From NCBI GenBank assembly GCA_023213395.1, contig CM041465.1:160401741-160465740 (forward strand): a DNA stretch of 64,000 nt. The letters are read 5' to 3'. The translations under genes were made by a program, and so were the position numbers. The notes below the pieces were generated by a model that searched no databases, was not told where the DNA came from, and worked only from the letters and a program-made list of their open reading frames with translations. Origin of the DNA: Cycas panzhihuaensis (taxonomy: Eukaryota; Cycadophyta). Below, one piece after another: positions 38,349 through 51,399 of the stretch. Position 1 is the stretch's first letter, and each line of letters opens with the position of its first letter.

Positions 38349-41300
38349 GACTTCTAATTCTTAAAATAGAAGGCAAACGTTGAGTATATGATAAGACTAT
38401 TATGGTTTCTAAACCATATTCCCTTTAATTTTCTAATGAGTTATAACAATTGATCAAGTTGCAAGAGTGTTTAGATGGGTTTGATGCATTAATATATCTG
38501 CATTTACAATCACTCATACAATTCCATTTTTAGAGATCATCCTAATAGTATAGTCATGGATATAAGCATCGAGATATCTAACACTTTGTGTTTTTAACGT
38601 TAGTATCACATTAATACAAGCCCATTTATTACATCATCAAAAGCAAGGGATAACTAGACTATTATGTCCTAGTTTAAAAATATATCAAAGTGATATATAT
38701 AGAGATAAGTTATATAAATTAGATTTAATGCCCATATTATCTTCATATAATACTCGTATATCCATCCTTAAGATGAGGCAAAATGTGTGGTCTCACTTTA
38801 CCCACTTAACTATTTATATAATAAGTGCATTTTTAAATTATTCATATGTTTTGAAAAGAAACCCTATGGGGTGGAGGTTTGTGTATTATCTATTATACTT
38901 TGCTACTGGAGCATGTGCATTAAATCCAAAACGTATCTTTAGGGAACATGGTGATTAAAATATCTCCTTGAAGAGACTTTATGTCACATATATTTTTATT
39001 TTTATTGTCCTTATAAACCATAAAACTTTTTAAAATGGAATTATTTAGATTTGTTTCATGATATTACCCCTTCCATAATCTTTTGGTAATTAATTATATA
39101 TTATGATCAATAATCACAACATATGCACTACTTGCCAATTCTTCAAAGCATGTGCGTGAAAAGCCTCATTTAAATTACCCTATATATAATGCTAAGAACC
39201 ATTTTTCTCTGTGTATGTTATATAAAAAATACTTTAATGGGGATAAATAATACTCTTTTATTGCACTCTTATGTTTGGGTACAAATTCAAGAGTGATCTT
39301 TTAATGTAGTTAATATATGTCTCTTGTTGTATAAATCGTAAATACCAAACACTCTAAATTGACATTTTTATATTTGTTTTTCATTGTTATGGTTTCAAAA
39401 TATATGGGTGGTAGTGTCTTTATGTTCTTTACATAGAATATATATAAGAGGGACATCATTAATCCCCATTTTTAATAATAGCCATCCATAAGAATGTCTT
39501 CATATGGTATGCTTCATTTAGGTTTCTAGACTTAGTAGAGAATACTTCTTATGTTATATTTTATTAGTTCAATATTATTATGATGGCATGAGAGGTTTCT
39601 TCCAAAATTTAATACTTGATACACATTTGTAAATGCTTAAAGATTAGTTTCACTACGTGAATTTCCATTAATACTTGCTTAGGGATTGCCATGTATTAAA
39701 ATATAATGGAGTATTTAGTGTCATTTTAATAGAATAATACTTCATTAAATCTTTCCATAAATTTGGTAATGTGTCTTATTAGGTTAACATATATGGCATA
39801 CTCTCTCAATTGATATGATTACATTTAAGCCCATTTATAGAACTTTCACATAAATTTCATGTGGTTAGAGGTTAGGAAAAATAATTTTAGATTATCTCCT
39901 TTGGCTTGTGATCAAGGCTTATAATATTTATATTTGATTCAAATGTTCTTTGAGATGAAATTCCATAGCTAGTCAAGTCTATTAAGGGGTTAATTCCTAA
40001 GTGGTTTATTATATTCGTTAAGATGTCTAAACTAGATTATGTCAGAAGAAGGAAAAATAAAGATTCTAATTTTTGGGCCATGACCCACAAGTACTTAGAC
40101 ATAAGAAGAAATAAAATATTAATAACCACTATTCCCACTAGCCATAAGAAGTTATGAAGGCCAACTATTAATATTGTACTCTTTACATACCTTGTGTTGG
40201 TTGAAAATATCAACCAAATATATTTTGTATCTTGACATGTAGTAATAGGTGATTTTAAATTAACTAAAGTTAATTATTAATTATGAGTTAACTATGACAT
40301 CGACATATAAAATAGATTATTGATTAGTTAAATAGCTGCAAAAGAAATTATGTAATAATAACACTCGTGTTTATAATGGGAGGGTTAATTTAAGATAGTT
40401 TTTAGTTAGTATGGGAAGAGTTCATAATTAATGTAGCTTGGATTAAGAAGACTTAGAGAAGATATCCAATTGGTAAAAGAAATATTGTGCCTATTTATAA
40501 ATAAAAATACATGTTAGTAGTGGCATGATATATTTTAATGCAATTGTAATATTAATTAACTCTATATGTTATATGTCTTATTGTTGGTTTATTATGTTTA
40601 ATTATACATAACTCTAATGGATGTGTTAATGACTATTGGGCTATTCACTAAGTGTAATGTTATAACTTGACATGATGAATAATAATAGATATGTAAGGTT
40701 AGTGATCACAAGAAATGTCCACCTTCTACACATGTTTCCCAAGGGAATAATGAATACATATCATTTCTAGACTCAAGTATTAATCACTTCTAGAACTAGT
40801 GAACCCCATTTACATCAATATTTAGTTTCATTACCTCTTGAATATTGGCCTAAGAATAATAAGGAAATGAATAAGATTATTATAAAAGAGGTTAAGAATT
40901 AGTAGGAATGTTGAATTATTAACTATAGCAAATTTTTAGATAAGAAAAATAATCATTTTCCTCTAGAAATTCAGTAGCAATTCTTCAATGATATGCACTA
41001 TTAATTTTTATGAATATATCACCTATGATCTACTGATAATTATATCAATAACTCATAAACAAAGGAGGTTGGCAATGATAGTGGATATGGAAATTTCGTA
41101 GGGCTTGATGGAAAGAGAGAAATAAATTATATTCATATTATGCATTAAGAGAAATTAAATCTCTATAAGTGATGGAATGATTTATTAAACATAATTTTCA
41201 AAGATTGGGCCATTTAATTTAGACCTTCCATTAAAGAAGCCAAATAATAGTCCCACTCTATAATTCACAATAATTCTTTTGTGACTATATGAAATTTAAT

Positions 41301-42369
41301 TTAGATATTTCTTCAAGATAATGGTATGACTCATGTAGTGAAGCATATGGATAGAAAGAGGTCAATATAATGTGGATGGTTAGGTGTTGTCAATAAGTGA
41401 GAATAAGGAGGAAAGTACTTAGAAAGTAAAGAGGTGGAATCAAGAATAAGTTGATATAAAGAGAAGACTATCTCAACATGAGGAGTCAAGGAGGGAAGAT
41501 ATAATAAAGAGGTATAAGGAACTTTGCAAGAGGAAAGAGAGGGGTGAATTTCCATCATTTAAAGAATAAGATCTTGTATGGAATGTCCCACTAAAATAAT
41601 CTAATCCTAGTACTAGAAAAGAAAGAAAGCTTAATTCTATATTGATCACCTTTGGACTAGAACCACCATCAAATAATAAGGAAGGTAATTTTATTTTATT
41701 AATAAGTAATAATCTAGGGTGGATTCATGGAAACTTGGCAAAATGGGAAGTAGTAATATTCTTAGCTCCAAACATCTTGTTAATTGTAATATAGTATAAC
41801 ATATGAGAAACAACATTTATTTATTTATTTACAAACTAGTTTAGAAGTGTTAGGCAAGAAAGATTAATGGAATGAACTTATAGCCACACTTATAACTTGA
41901 GTACTATAATGATACTAGGGTATTAATTCTTAAAATAAATAAAAGGAATAGAAAATGATCTAAAAAGCTTTTGGAAAGTCTTTTAAATTACGATAACTTT
42001 GATTAAGAATATGCTACTACTTCATCACCATTTTTGAAAGGAAAGAAGGTACTATTAAATAATTTCATATTAAATATAGATAGGCCTTTAATCAATACAC
42101 ATATACCATCGATATCTATCTATCTATAGGTTTGTAAAAGGTACTTTGATAAATAGTTGACTACCATTATAGCAAAGTAAACCACTAAAATTATGCTTTA
42201 ATTAGAAGATTATGTTCAAAAGAATTACTAGGAGGATATCTTAATGGAAGTTCAAAAATAATAGATAAAGTATTTATAGAAATTATATATTAGAACTAAT
42301 TTATAGCTAAACAAAGTAGATGCATAGTATATAAAATGTTACATATATGAATAGTATAAGAATGAATAG
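37401..42369. other. Long AT-rich intergenic stretch
   Basis: No supported genes. GC-richer sequence continues to about 37800, then AT-rich sequence with many stops in all frames. The short frame at 38728-38958 is the longest of note and matches no family I know. Probably old repeats without preserved ends. Confidence 0.5.
38314..38347. repeat. CT microsatellite
   Basis: An uninterrupted run of about 17 CT units in the intergenic stretch. Confidence 0.95.
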
Positions 42370-42600
42370 TGTTGGATGTAATATTCAATAACATGGTTGA
42401 CCCCATTCACACTCTCTCATTTATTTATTATAGTTTATATTGTAGGTCACTTTGAGTTATGCACCACATAGAATATGTGACAACACATAACAATTAACCA
42501 TTGAGTTTTCACACATGTGGTAAGTTATATTATAAGTATGTATACCATCTTTATCATAATTTGAAGTTGGGTCATTTTTCCTAATTCTCTGTCTTCACTT
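42370..42600 (+). mobile_element. F-type copia-like LTR, partial or solo
   Basis: Begins TGTTGGATGTAATATTCAAT and shares with the minus-strand LTR at 20778 the start, a CTCTCT block, and ATTATAAGTATGTA followed by similar sequence. There is no clear purine tract or partner LTR, so it may be a solo LTR. The right end is not defined. Confidence 0.45.
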
Positions 42601-44264
42601 GTGCATACTTTATCATTCTTGTACTTTATTTTATTATTCTTTCACTCATTACTTCTTATTTATCATTTAGTTTATATTAACTTCATACCTATTTATCAAC
42701 TTCAAAGAGTGACATGGACACTTCAACAAATAGGTAAGTACAAATACGCTCCTTTACTCTCTACACCCCATTCATTTACTATATCATGACTTTAGATAAT
42801 GGATGTATGTTTTTACTTATTTTGTTTGATTGCCCATATATATTTTAGCCTATGATGAGTACAACTCTGGTCAATGGCCGTTAGTCCACCCATCGGGCTT
42901 CTCAAGTGAGAATAGGTGCTTATCCCCTTTACAACATCCTCTCTAACTTATTTAGATTTATTGATTCACTTGTTTTTTGTCATTTATCACTCCTTTTTTA
43001 CTGTGTCTGTATCTAGGTCTCTGTATTCATGAGATTTTAGCTTGATTTTATGGGTTTTTCACTAGGAAACTAAGTTTGTTACCAAACCATTACCTATTTT
43101 TCACATAATAATGGTATAACGAATATCTTCATGGTACAATTGTCACTAACTCAGATTTGGATTTGTCAATATTAGTTAGCTCACAAATGCTTCCTTGGTA
43201 GTCTTGGGTAGCTTGTATCAGCCCTAGATCAATAGTTATCATATTTGGATGGCTTAATAGGCTAAATCATATCCCATTTTAATCTTCTCTATGTGGTTTT
43301 AGTCCAAATCCATGAGCAAGACTCATGGATTTTTCCTATGGTTTTGTTCCACATTAGGGGATAAAATCCACTTATCTTAGCCTTGGTCTCATATATAAAT
43401 CTCCCTAGTTTTTCCATTGGGAGGGGGAGATCAAGTTGAGTCATATACCACATTGTTATACTGTTGAAATTCCATGAGAATTAGGTAACCTTGATCCACA
43501 CATTTACTTTGTGATTACATCCTTGGGATTACATACTTTTAGTAGTAAGAATGGGTCTTAGAGTGGAATTTAATAGTTATTGGTCATCTCCATTATTAAA
43601 GGAAGAGGTAATCCTCCTCCTTTTACTTCATGGTAAGTGTTTCATATGTTTTCTTGTTCATTTTTATCTTGTTTTACTCCATTTGACTTATCATTTATTG
43701 CTTAATCAGTTCCCTTACACCATATTCTATTTGTTAGCCTATTTTATTCTTACTTTTCCATAGAACTAAAAGAGAAAGTTATAAAAGGAGGTGACACCCA
43801 AGTACTACCTAAAGAGTTTGTCACATTACGGGGATACTTGGGCTATTCTAAGGCTCCCTCCTCCACCTCTTTCTTCCTTGTTAATTCATATATCTCTTTA
43901 GCTTATCCTTGATCATATTATATGATAGAGGTATTATGTATATTTTATTATACTCTTGGTTAGCAATTCTTTTATAGGTATACTGGCTCTTTTATAAAAA
44001 TGAAGGAGGCCAAAGTTCTTCTCCATCATTGGGTTCTTTCACCAAAGTCCTTCTTTAGTAATGACTCCTAGAAAAGATATATTAGTTCATTAGGTTTTAG
44101 TACATAATTTTAGATTTTTTGGAGCCTTTATCACACTCTTTCTTATGTCATAATCATATTTGATAAGAAAAAATACTACTAGATTTGTTGTAGATTTGTA
44201 CTATAATGTATTTTCCATTGGAGCCATCTTCTTGGCATTGTCTGTTATGAGTTGAGGGAATATG
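42601..44264. other. AT-rich sequence before LTR G1
   Basis: Only short, low-complexity frames. The end, GTTGAGGGAATATG, is purine-rich and abuts LTR G1, so part of this may be the interior of a further G-type element. Confidence 0.4.
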
Positions 44265-44661
44265 TGTTAAAACATAATGTTTAATATGGGTCCATTGTAT
44301 GCATGCACGTTCCACCATTCATTGACTTTGAGATATGTGAGATATACATATATTAATGTTATCCCACTATTAGATGATGTAAAGGCTTATTGTATATGAT
44401 AGGCTACTCATGGGATGATTATTACTATATATTTGTACTCTCACCACTCGCTAACTTGAGAAAGGAGAGAGGAAAAACATGTAATCGTTATGATCATAAG
44501 CAGAGTCCTAACTCCACCTTCTTCTGTGGTTTTTCCCACACTAGGATTTCCACATATAAATCTTGGTGGTGGTGATGATTATATTTGACGATTGCTTTGC
44601 TTTACATGTTTGATATTTTATACTCATGAGTTTATATTATTGTATCGTCATACTTTTAACA
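44265..44661 (+). repeat. LTR G1
   Basis: A 397-base LTR starting TGTTAAAACATAATGTTTAA and ending TTTTAACA. The primer-binding site TGGTATCAGAGCC follows at 44662-44674. Copies are at 59267, 61098 and 62510. The interior after it is interrupted by element B at 44900 and resumes at 57216. Confidence 0.85.
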
Positions 44662-44674
44662 TGGTATCAGAGCC
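44662..44674 (+). other. Primer-binding site after LTR G1
   Basis: TGGTATCAGAGCC directly follows the LTR end and is a perfect match to the usual initiator tRNA-Met complement. Confidence 0.85.
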
Positions 44675-44899
44675 ATGTATATATCTCTATTTTTTAGAGT
44701 AGTGTTGCATCTAAGCTACTATGGCGATGTGAAGATCCTGTTTTAAGCTTATCAAGCCTACGATAAGAGCCATTGAAGAAGAAGTTTTTGATGAGCTTGT
44801 ACATTCATATACCAGTGACATACGTAATCATTTACAAGACAGATAGATCCAGTCAAGCTGCATATAGTATAAACACAACAAATACTAATGGTATGTTTA

Positions 44900-45229
44900 T
44901 GTTGGGGTTAATGTTCATCACTCCACTCCTATCATTTACACATGTGAGTGCACACATGTGAAGGTAAGTAAGGTAAGGTTAAAGTTACTTTAGTTAAGCA
45001 TTATTTTATTATATTTTAAATTTTGGAGGTTGAAGAGGTTTCCATCCTCCCTCAAACTATACCTTTATTGGGGTGACAAACCATGGTATCTTTTGACAAT
45101 ACCTTTATTTTAGACATTTGTAATACTCTCTCAAAGATGGATTGAATACAAAAGATTATTGTGTTTATGCAACAATGGTTTGATTACTTGATGTGTTACT
45201 TCACTCTGTCTCCATTTTATAAACCTTCA
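44900..45229 (+). repeat. 5' LTR of element B
   Basis: Starts TGTTGGGGTTAATGTTCATC, ends TAAACCTTCA. Very similar to the copy at 56881, with scattered substitutions. More distantly similar to the LTRs of element A. Confidence 0.93.
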
Positions 45230-45243
45230 TTCGGTATCAGAGC

Positions 45244-47402
45244 ACATATCCTACGCTTATTTGGTATTTTTTTGAGAAGTAAGAAAATCTATTAGTTTCT
45301 AAAGCTGATCTACTCATGGCAAGATAAATATTGGTTATATTCATTTTTTGTAAAGCTTTTTAGTAGTTTCTTATACTATTTTTCATTAAAGAATTTGATT
45401 ATTTTTTATTTATATTTATAAAATAACCCATATCTTCATAGATCTATGTAGGATCACATCCATAACTAGTAAAATATTCAAGATCTCATCATTTTATGAA
45501 GTTTCTATTAATAAGTTTTACATAATTTGTTAAATATTGGGCCATTTCTAGTGTATTCGGTCTATTTATTCAATATTTTTCTAGATCTATGCAATAAGTA
45601 CTGCATATTTAGCCTAACAAGTTTCTTTGAGAAGTTATACTAAGATTTTTTGATATTTTATAAACTTTTATTATCTATTCACCATTTTTTTAAGGTTTGA
45701 TAAGGAACTTATGCTTTTACATGCTAGTGCAGTCTCCATGGTGAATAAAACCCTAGCAAATCACTAGTCATTTCAAAGCTCTCTGATTTAGCTTCGTATT
45801 AAATTTGACGATTTTAATTTTTGATGCTCTGACGAAAAGATCTCCCTCCTAGAAGCTTGGCTATTTTTTTGGCAGTAAAACCCCACTGCGCCTTCTCTTA
45901 TTTGATCATTTTGGATTCTTTTTTCATTAAATTTTGTGTGTGACAGGGGTGAAGGTCTAATACAAGATAGACCAAGCAAGTTTAGTTTAATTTTAAGCAT
46001 TTCTTGGGTTGTACGGTCTCCATAAAGGTGTACAACCTCCTTGGGAGCTAAAGCTTTGTTCTCTACATATAGGCATCTATTTATAATGAAATTTGATGGG
46101 GATATTTCCATCAACTATATTAAGCTACTCCTCTAGTTTCATCAGATTTCATTTCTCCATTGGTGAGATCTAACCTACTGAAGTTTTCCCTCCAAGTGCA
46201 TCATTCTCTTGATATATTTTTTGATTTTTTATATAAAAAAGTATATTTTTTTGAAAGATTTTTTATTGATATACATCTGTAGACCCTCTGCACCCACATC
46301 TGGTTAATTTCTGAAGGTGTTTAATTGTTTCTCAGACCAATTTTTTTTTTTTCATTTTACATTTATTTTTTAAGTTTTCTGTTTTGTGACTTGATACCAT
46401 CGATTGGGCAAGCTTGTTCAATAGATCTAGTGCTGGAAACCCCTACAAGTGACTACTCATTGTGATCCTTATTGAACCAATGAGCTACTGGAAGAAAGCA
46501 TTAGTAATTTCATTGATTGTACAGTGAGATATTTAGTTTTGAATGATTGTTACTCCATTTGGCTTTCATTTGGTTTGTAGGCTTGTTCTTAGCGCACAAG
46601 CAACAAATCAGTGTGAAATTTTACTAGTTCCTTTTTACCCAAGACATCTTGTTGCTTGTCAATTTTTGCCTCATTTCATAGCCTACAGAGAGAGATCCAG
46701 CCTCCAAAGTGATTCAGGCTTTAGTTTCTCAAGTTTTCAGTATTTTTTCTTAAATATTTTTTATTTTTTTATAAAATCTAGTTCTCCTTACTTGGACACC
46801 TCCCTGTGGATCTATCTTAACTTAGATCTAAGATTTATTGGGTCTCTTTACTCCCTGTTTCATATTATTGTGTTGCCATGCTCTCTGTTTCGATCGATGC
46901 CTATTCATTCCTCTTTCCAATATACATTGTTTACTCGTCATGTTGCTTGCTCTTTGGGTGGCAGACTAGCATGTCCTCTCTGCATCTCCATCTACTAGTA
47001 CTTTGATCAACTCAATTGAATTTACATGCTCTGTATCACCTCTCGTTCTGTGTGCAGGTCATCACCTCATTCAGCTCTATTCAACGACACCGCCTTCATT
47101 TTGGACATTTGTAATACTCTCTCAAAGATGGATTGAATACAAAGATTATTGTGTTTATGTTTTGATTACTTCATGTATTGCTCTTTTTTATCTTTAGTGT
47201 ATCAAGTTTTCACCGTTTTCTCACTATTTTTTTGAAATATTTTTTGAATTTTTTTATAAAATCTTGATCTTTATGTTTAGGCGCTCATTGTCTTCATATT
47301 TTAGCTTAGATTTGAGAGTAATCATAGCTCTTTAGACTCTGTAGCATTATTGTTCTCTATCTGAGTTCACACCGTGTACCAGTTGTCTACGATTGTTTAC
47401 AT
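45244..47402 (+). other. 5' interior of element B
   Basis: AT-rich. The stretch around 45440-45600 matches the 92-base repeat unit of element A. An open frame at 46543-46998 (151 codons) is rich in Phe, Leu and Ser with no domain I recognise and is unlikely to be a real protein. No gag, protease or reverse transcriptase is visible. Confidence 0.5.
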
Positions 47403-47775
47403 TGAGACGTTTCTTCTCGCCGATACTCTTGAGATAACAGAATTTGGCCAGATTCGATGGCGTCTACTTATCTAACAAAGCAAACAAGCTAACCAAGAGC
47501 TTCATAGGAACACCAGAGCACTAAATGATCACCAAAAGATAGAAAGTACCGTAACATAATCTTTATAAAAATGTTCTATTAAGATAACCATCATTTATAA
47601 TTTATGACCCTTATATAGATAAAATAGGGTCTTATATATGTAATCCTATTGGTGGCCTAAGCGGCTCTACATTCTATTGGACGACATCGCCCATGCATAC
47701 TATTGGTCTGCTAGGCGGCACATGCACAAAGTTCCATAGTGGTTTACATAACTTAGCCGGATAAGTTATGTAACA
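47403..47775 (-). repeat. 3' LTR of chromovirus D
   Basis: Plus strand TGAGACGTTTCTTCTCGCCG to TTATGTAACA. Differs from the partner LTR by scattered substitutions, mostly transitions, and a small indel. Confidence 0.93.
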
Positions 47776-47786
47776 AGTCCCCTCCC

Positions 47787-49193
47787 CTAAGATGACGAGT
47801 CCTCGAGGCAGGTGAGATGCGGGTGCTTTTTGACAAACTCATCAGACTCCCAAGTTGCTTCGTTGGAGGTGCAGCTTATCTACTGTATCAAATATTCTTA
47901 AATGGACTGATTCCGAAGATGCCATTGTCTAGTAGTTAGGATACGCTATGGAGGTACGGACAAGGTTTGCTCTTCATCCAAAATTAGAAGGGTTGTCTGG
48001 GAAGTATGGGTTTTGCTTAGACACTTCTGAAGACAGGAGACATGAAAAATATTATGGATGTTTGTGGTGGGAGGAAGGTTGAGAGCATATGCAACATCAC
48101 CAATACGTTTAAGGACTTTATAGGGACCATAATATCGAGGGCTAAGTTTGTGGTTATTATGATGGCGAAGGGATTGTTGCTTATAAGGTTGGAGATGAAG
48201 AAATACCAGATCCCCAATATTAAAGGAGCGATTAGAGCAGTGGCGGTCTACTAATTGTTTCATTCGATTTTGGGCCATGGATAGGTTTTGCTTAAAGGTA
48301 TAGAGAATTTGGTCCATATGCTATAATTTTTGTTGCATTGCTGCTATACGGAGGTTGGTAGCTAAGGAGTGGTGGGACAGAGGGGGATACCCATAGAGAG
48401 CCAAAAATAGGGACATTCCAATGGCTGAATGGTGTGAGGAGTTGTACTAATACTCAGCTAGAGCTAGCCATGATGTCCATTTAGACTAGTGGTTAGATTC
48501 AAAGTAACGTAAGTAGGTCTCCAGAGTTTTGTTAAGGACCTCAGATTGGCCATCGGTCTGTGGATGGTATGTAGAACTTATGATGAATGATGTACCTGAT
48601 ACACAGAATAACTCTTGCTAAAAGGAGCTAGTGAATTTTGGGTTGTAATCACATATAATAGTGGATGGAAAACCATACAAATGAAATATTGTTTGGATGC
48701 AGATGTCAGCGATGCATGGGGCTTTACAGGTTGTGTGGACGGGCAAGAAGTGGGCATATTTTGTCAACTGATTTATGACTATTAAAATGGAGTCATATCC
48801 AGCAGATGGTGGTAGGCCCATTATAAAGTCCATGGCAATATCTTGCCATTTACCTTGTGGGATGTACAATGGTTGAAGGAGGCCTGGTTAGGGTTTTGTA
48901 TCAGCTTTGTTACATTGGCATGTATCACATTCTAAGATAAAGGTAAGGATGGTGGATTTCATTACTGGCCAAAAGAAGTTAGAACGAATCCTACGGTAAG
49001 TTTTATCAAAACCGGAGTGGCTGCCAAGAGGGGAAGAATGATATTCTGATAAAATCTGCGGGATAAAAGCTAAGAGGGGATGGACGAATATGTGATTTTG
49101 GTATAAGAGAAGATTATTATGGATGGACCAATCCTTATGAGTGTGGACCTTATTGGCCCAATACGTAAAATCATGTTGGTTTTGGTTAGCCAT
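47787..49193 (-). pseudogene. Integrase of D with C-terminal chromodomain, broken
   Basis: Three domains in separate frames. The zinc-binding H2C2 region is at 48888-49193 (HSSPLGSHSG, then CDTCQC). The core at 48618-48869 has MDFIMGLP with the first catalytic aspartate, LTKYAHF, and CDYNPKFTS with the second. Its C-terminal part with the glutamate is degraded. The GPY/F region is at 47946-48317 (YYGPYKVLKRIGDVAYALNL, then IHNIFHVSCL). A chromodomain follows to the stop at 47787 (RNQSI...EYLIQ, EATWESDEF) with two stops inside. In active elements integrase inserts the DNA and the chromodomain directs it to chromatin. Not functional here. Confidence 0.88.
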
Positions 49194-49202
49194 GGCTAAA
49201 TC

Positions 49203-50838
49203 CTATAACCGTGTCGATTGTGGGAAGGAAATGGCATAAATGGTGGGGTCCTTAGTATGATCAGTGCTATTGCCAAATGTAGGTGAAAGTAACCTTGAGA
49301 GAGCATCTGCCACAATGTTATCTTTCCCCATTTTATATGTGATTGTAAAATTAAAAACTTGGAGACGGTCGACCCATTTTGCCTGCTCTTCTGAGGGGAC
49401 TGGTTGATCTAGTAAACGACGAAGGCTATGATGATCAGTGAGGATAGTGAATTTAGAACTAAGTAGATACTGTTGCCACTTGTCAACAGCATGGAGGATG
49501 ACCCACATTTCTTTTTGATAGGTGGAAAGTCTACACTCATGATCTTTGAGTTTTCGACTTTCAAAGGCAATGGGGTGGAAGTCTTGCATTAAGACCGCAC
49601 CTAATCCAAACCCAGAGGCATCACATTCTAATTGGAAAGGCCAAGAAAAGTCATAGAAGGCCAAGATGGGGGTGGTTATCATGACCTCCTTTAAATGGAG
49701 GAAGGCCTCATTAGCTGAGGGGGACCACTGGAAGGAATCCTTACGAAGTAAGTGGGTTAAGGGAGTGGTTAGGGTGGCATAATTTTGAACGAACCGTTGA
49801 TAGAATCCGATAAGTCCTAGGAAAGCCTGCAATTGGGTCAGGGTTTTTGGGGTTGGCCATTTAGTGATGATAGAGATTTTATCAAGATCCACCCGAACCC
49901 CTGCAAAGGATATAATATGCCCAAGGTACTGTAATTCAGATTTCCCAAATTCACATTTGGAGAGCTTAGCATACAGTTTATTCTCAGCAAGAATTTGAAG
50001 AACTATTTCTAGATGTGGGATATGGGCTGGCATGTATGAGTTATAGATAAGAATATCGTCGAAGAAAATGATGACAAATTTTTGTAAGTATAGGGAAAAG
50101 ATCTTGTTCATGAGGGCCTAAAAAGTGCCTGGAGCATTAGATAGGCCAAAGGGCATGACCTAGAACTCAAAATGGCCATGGTGGGTTCGGAAAGCTGTTT
50201 TATGTTGATCTTCTAGCAAGATGGGGATTTGGTAGTATCCTGACTGTAAATCAAGATTGATGAAAATTGCAGCACCATGGATTTCATCTAACATGTCATC
50301 GATTCGTGGCATGGGAAACTTATTTTTTATGGTGATTTTATTGAGTGCACGATAGTCAACACAAATTCAGAAAGAGCCATCCTTCTTGCGAACTAAGACG
50401 ATGGGTGCCACATACAGGCTTTTACTAGGTTGGATGATACCCATATCCAACAATTCCCACGTGATTTTTTCGATTTCATTTTTTTTGGAAATAGGAATTT
50501 CTATATGGTCGAAGGCTTATCGGGTCGTGCAAACTTTGTAACTCAATAGTATGGTAAAAGCCTCAATCAAGTGGGGGGCTAGCAAGTAACAGAGTAAATA
50601 CATATTGGTATCGATCTAATACTTGCTGGATATCAAGGTGGATACCCGAGGGGGCCTAGATATGGTTAAGATGAATGATGTATCTAATGTTACCGTTGAG
50701 TTGGCGGCGTATTCGTGAGGGTGAGATTACTTTGTTTGGGGGCACTTGTATCCCATAAAGTTTATGAGAGCGACCCATGTGATCTTTGAACATAATGAAG
50801 GGGGCCATGGGTGAGTTATTGGTGCTATAAGTCCTTAG
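49203..50838 (-). pseudogene. Reverse transcriptase and RNase H of D, broken in the N-terminal part
   Basis: 49203-50111 is open for 302 codons: FVIIFFDDILIYNS with the catalytic aspartates, LGHIIS, the RNase H start LECDASGFGLGAVLMQ, SRKL, LTDHHSLRRLL and DNIVADALSRL. Upstream the finger and palm region reads [36 protein letters not shown] and VMPFGLSNAPGTF, interrupted by stops that replace tryptophan or glutamine (for example TGA before ICVDY and TAG before ALMNK at about 50118). The RNase H end is well kept. Enzyme of the element's reverse transcription; inactive without repair. Confidence 0.92.
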
Positions 50839-50841
50839 AGT

Positions 50842-51282
50842 CTAGAGCCATTGTATGCCAAGAATTACATCTGACCCACCTATGGAGAGGGTATAAAAAC
50901 CAAAGACAAGGGTATATGAGCTAATGTGGACCGTGAGGTTTTTTATTGTTCCCATACAATAGAGTGTGCGATGACCAGTTAAGGAGCAAGCGAAGCCAGT
51001 TTTAGGTTCTATGTAAAGATTCAATTGGCAAGCAATGGAGATGTCGATGAAATTTAGTGACGCGCCACCATTGATCAAAATGGTAATTAGGGTTTTCCTA
51101 AGTATTCCTTTGACTCGAAGTGGTTCAGGACATGCAATAGAGGTAATTGTGGATAAGGAAACTTTAGGCTCAGGGTTTGGGGGTAACTCATCAGCAGGGT
51201 GGTCATGGGGTTCATCATCATATTCATGCTCAGTATTATGGTCATCATCCAAGGGTAAGTCTCGGTTAATTGTGAAGACCAT
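50842..51282 (-). pseudogene. Aspartic protease region of D, active site lost
   Basis: 146 open codons. The retroviral-type protease core is recognisable: LITILINGGASLNFIDISIA, then VILGIQWL at the end (family D-[ST]-GA-[ST]-x-NFI and D-[IV]-ILG-x-[DQ]WL). The catalytic aspartate of the D-S/T-G-A triad is asparagine here and the next residue is glycine, so the enzyme would be dead. The preceding acidic region (DDDHNTEHEYDDE) probably links gag and protease. Confidence 0.8.
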
Positions 51283-51399
51283 GTTCCTAGCTTTATAGAT
51301 TCTATTGTGGCCAGTGGTCTATTTTTTAGAACATTGCATATATAAACTACCTTCTCGATGACGTTGTGCCTCTATAGGAGTGATGTAGATGGACTTTGA

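Noticed and set aside
38728-38958. 76-codon open frame in the intergenic stretch
   Set aside because: No family resemblance, no promoter signals, and expected by chance in AT-rich DNA of this length.
46543-46998. 151-codon open frame in element B
   Set aside because: Composition is low-complexity, rich in Phe, Leu and Ser; no domain and no counterpart kept in element A.
47922-47955. tRNA-Glu-like start (CATTGTCTAGTAGTTAGGATAC) on the plus strand
   Set aside because: It lies within the chromodomain coding relic of D on the other strand and no acceptor-stem or T-arm partner follows; likely coincidence.
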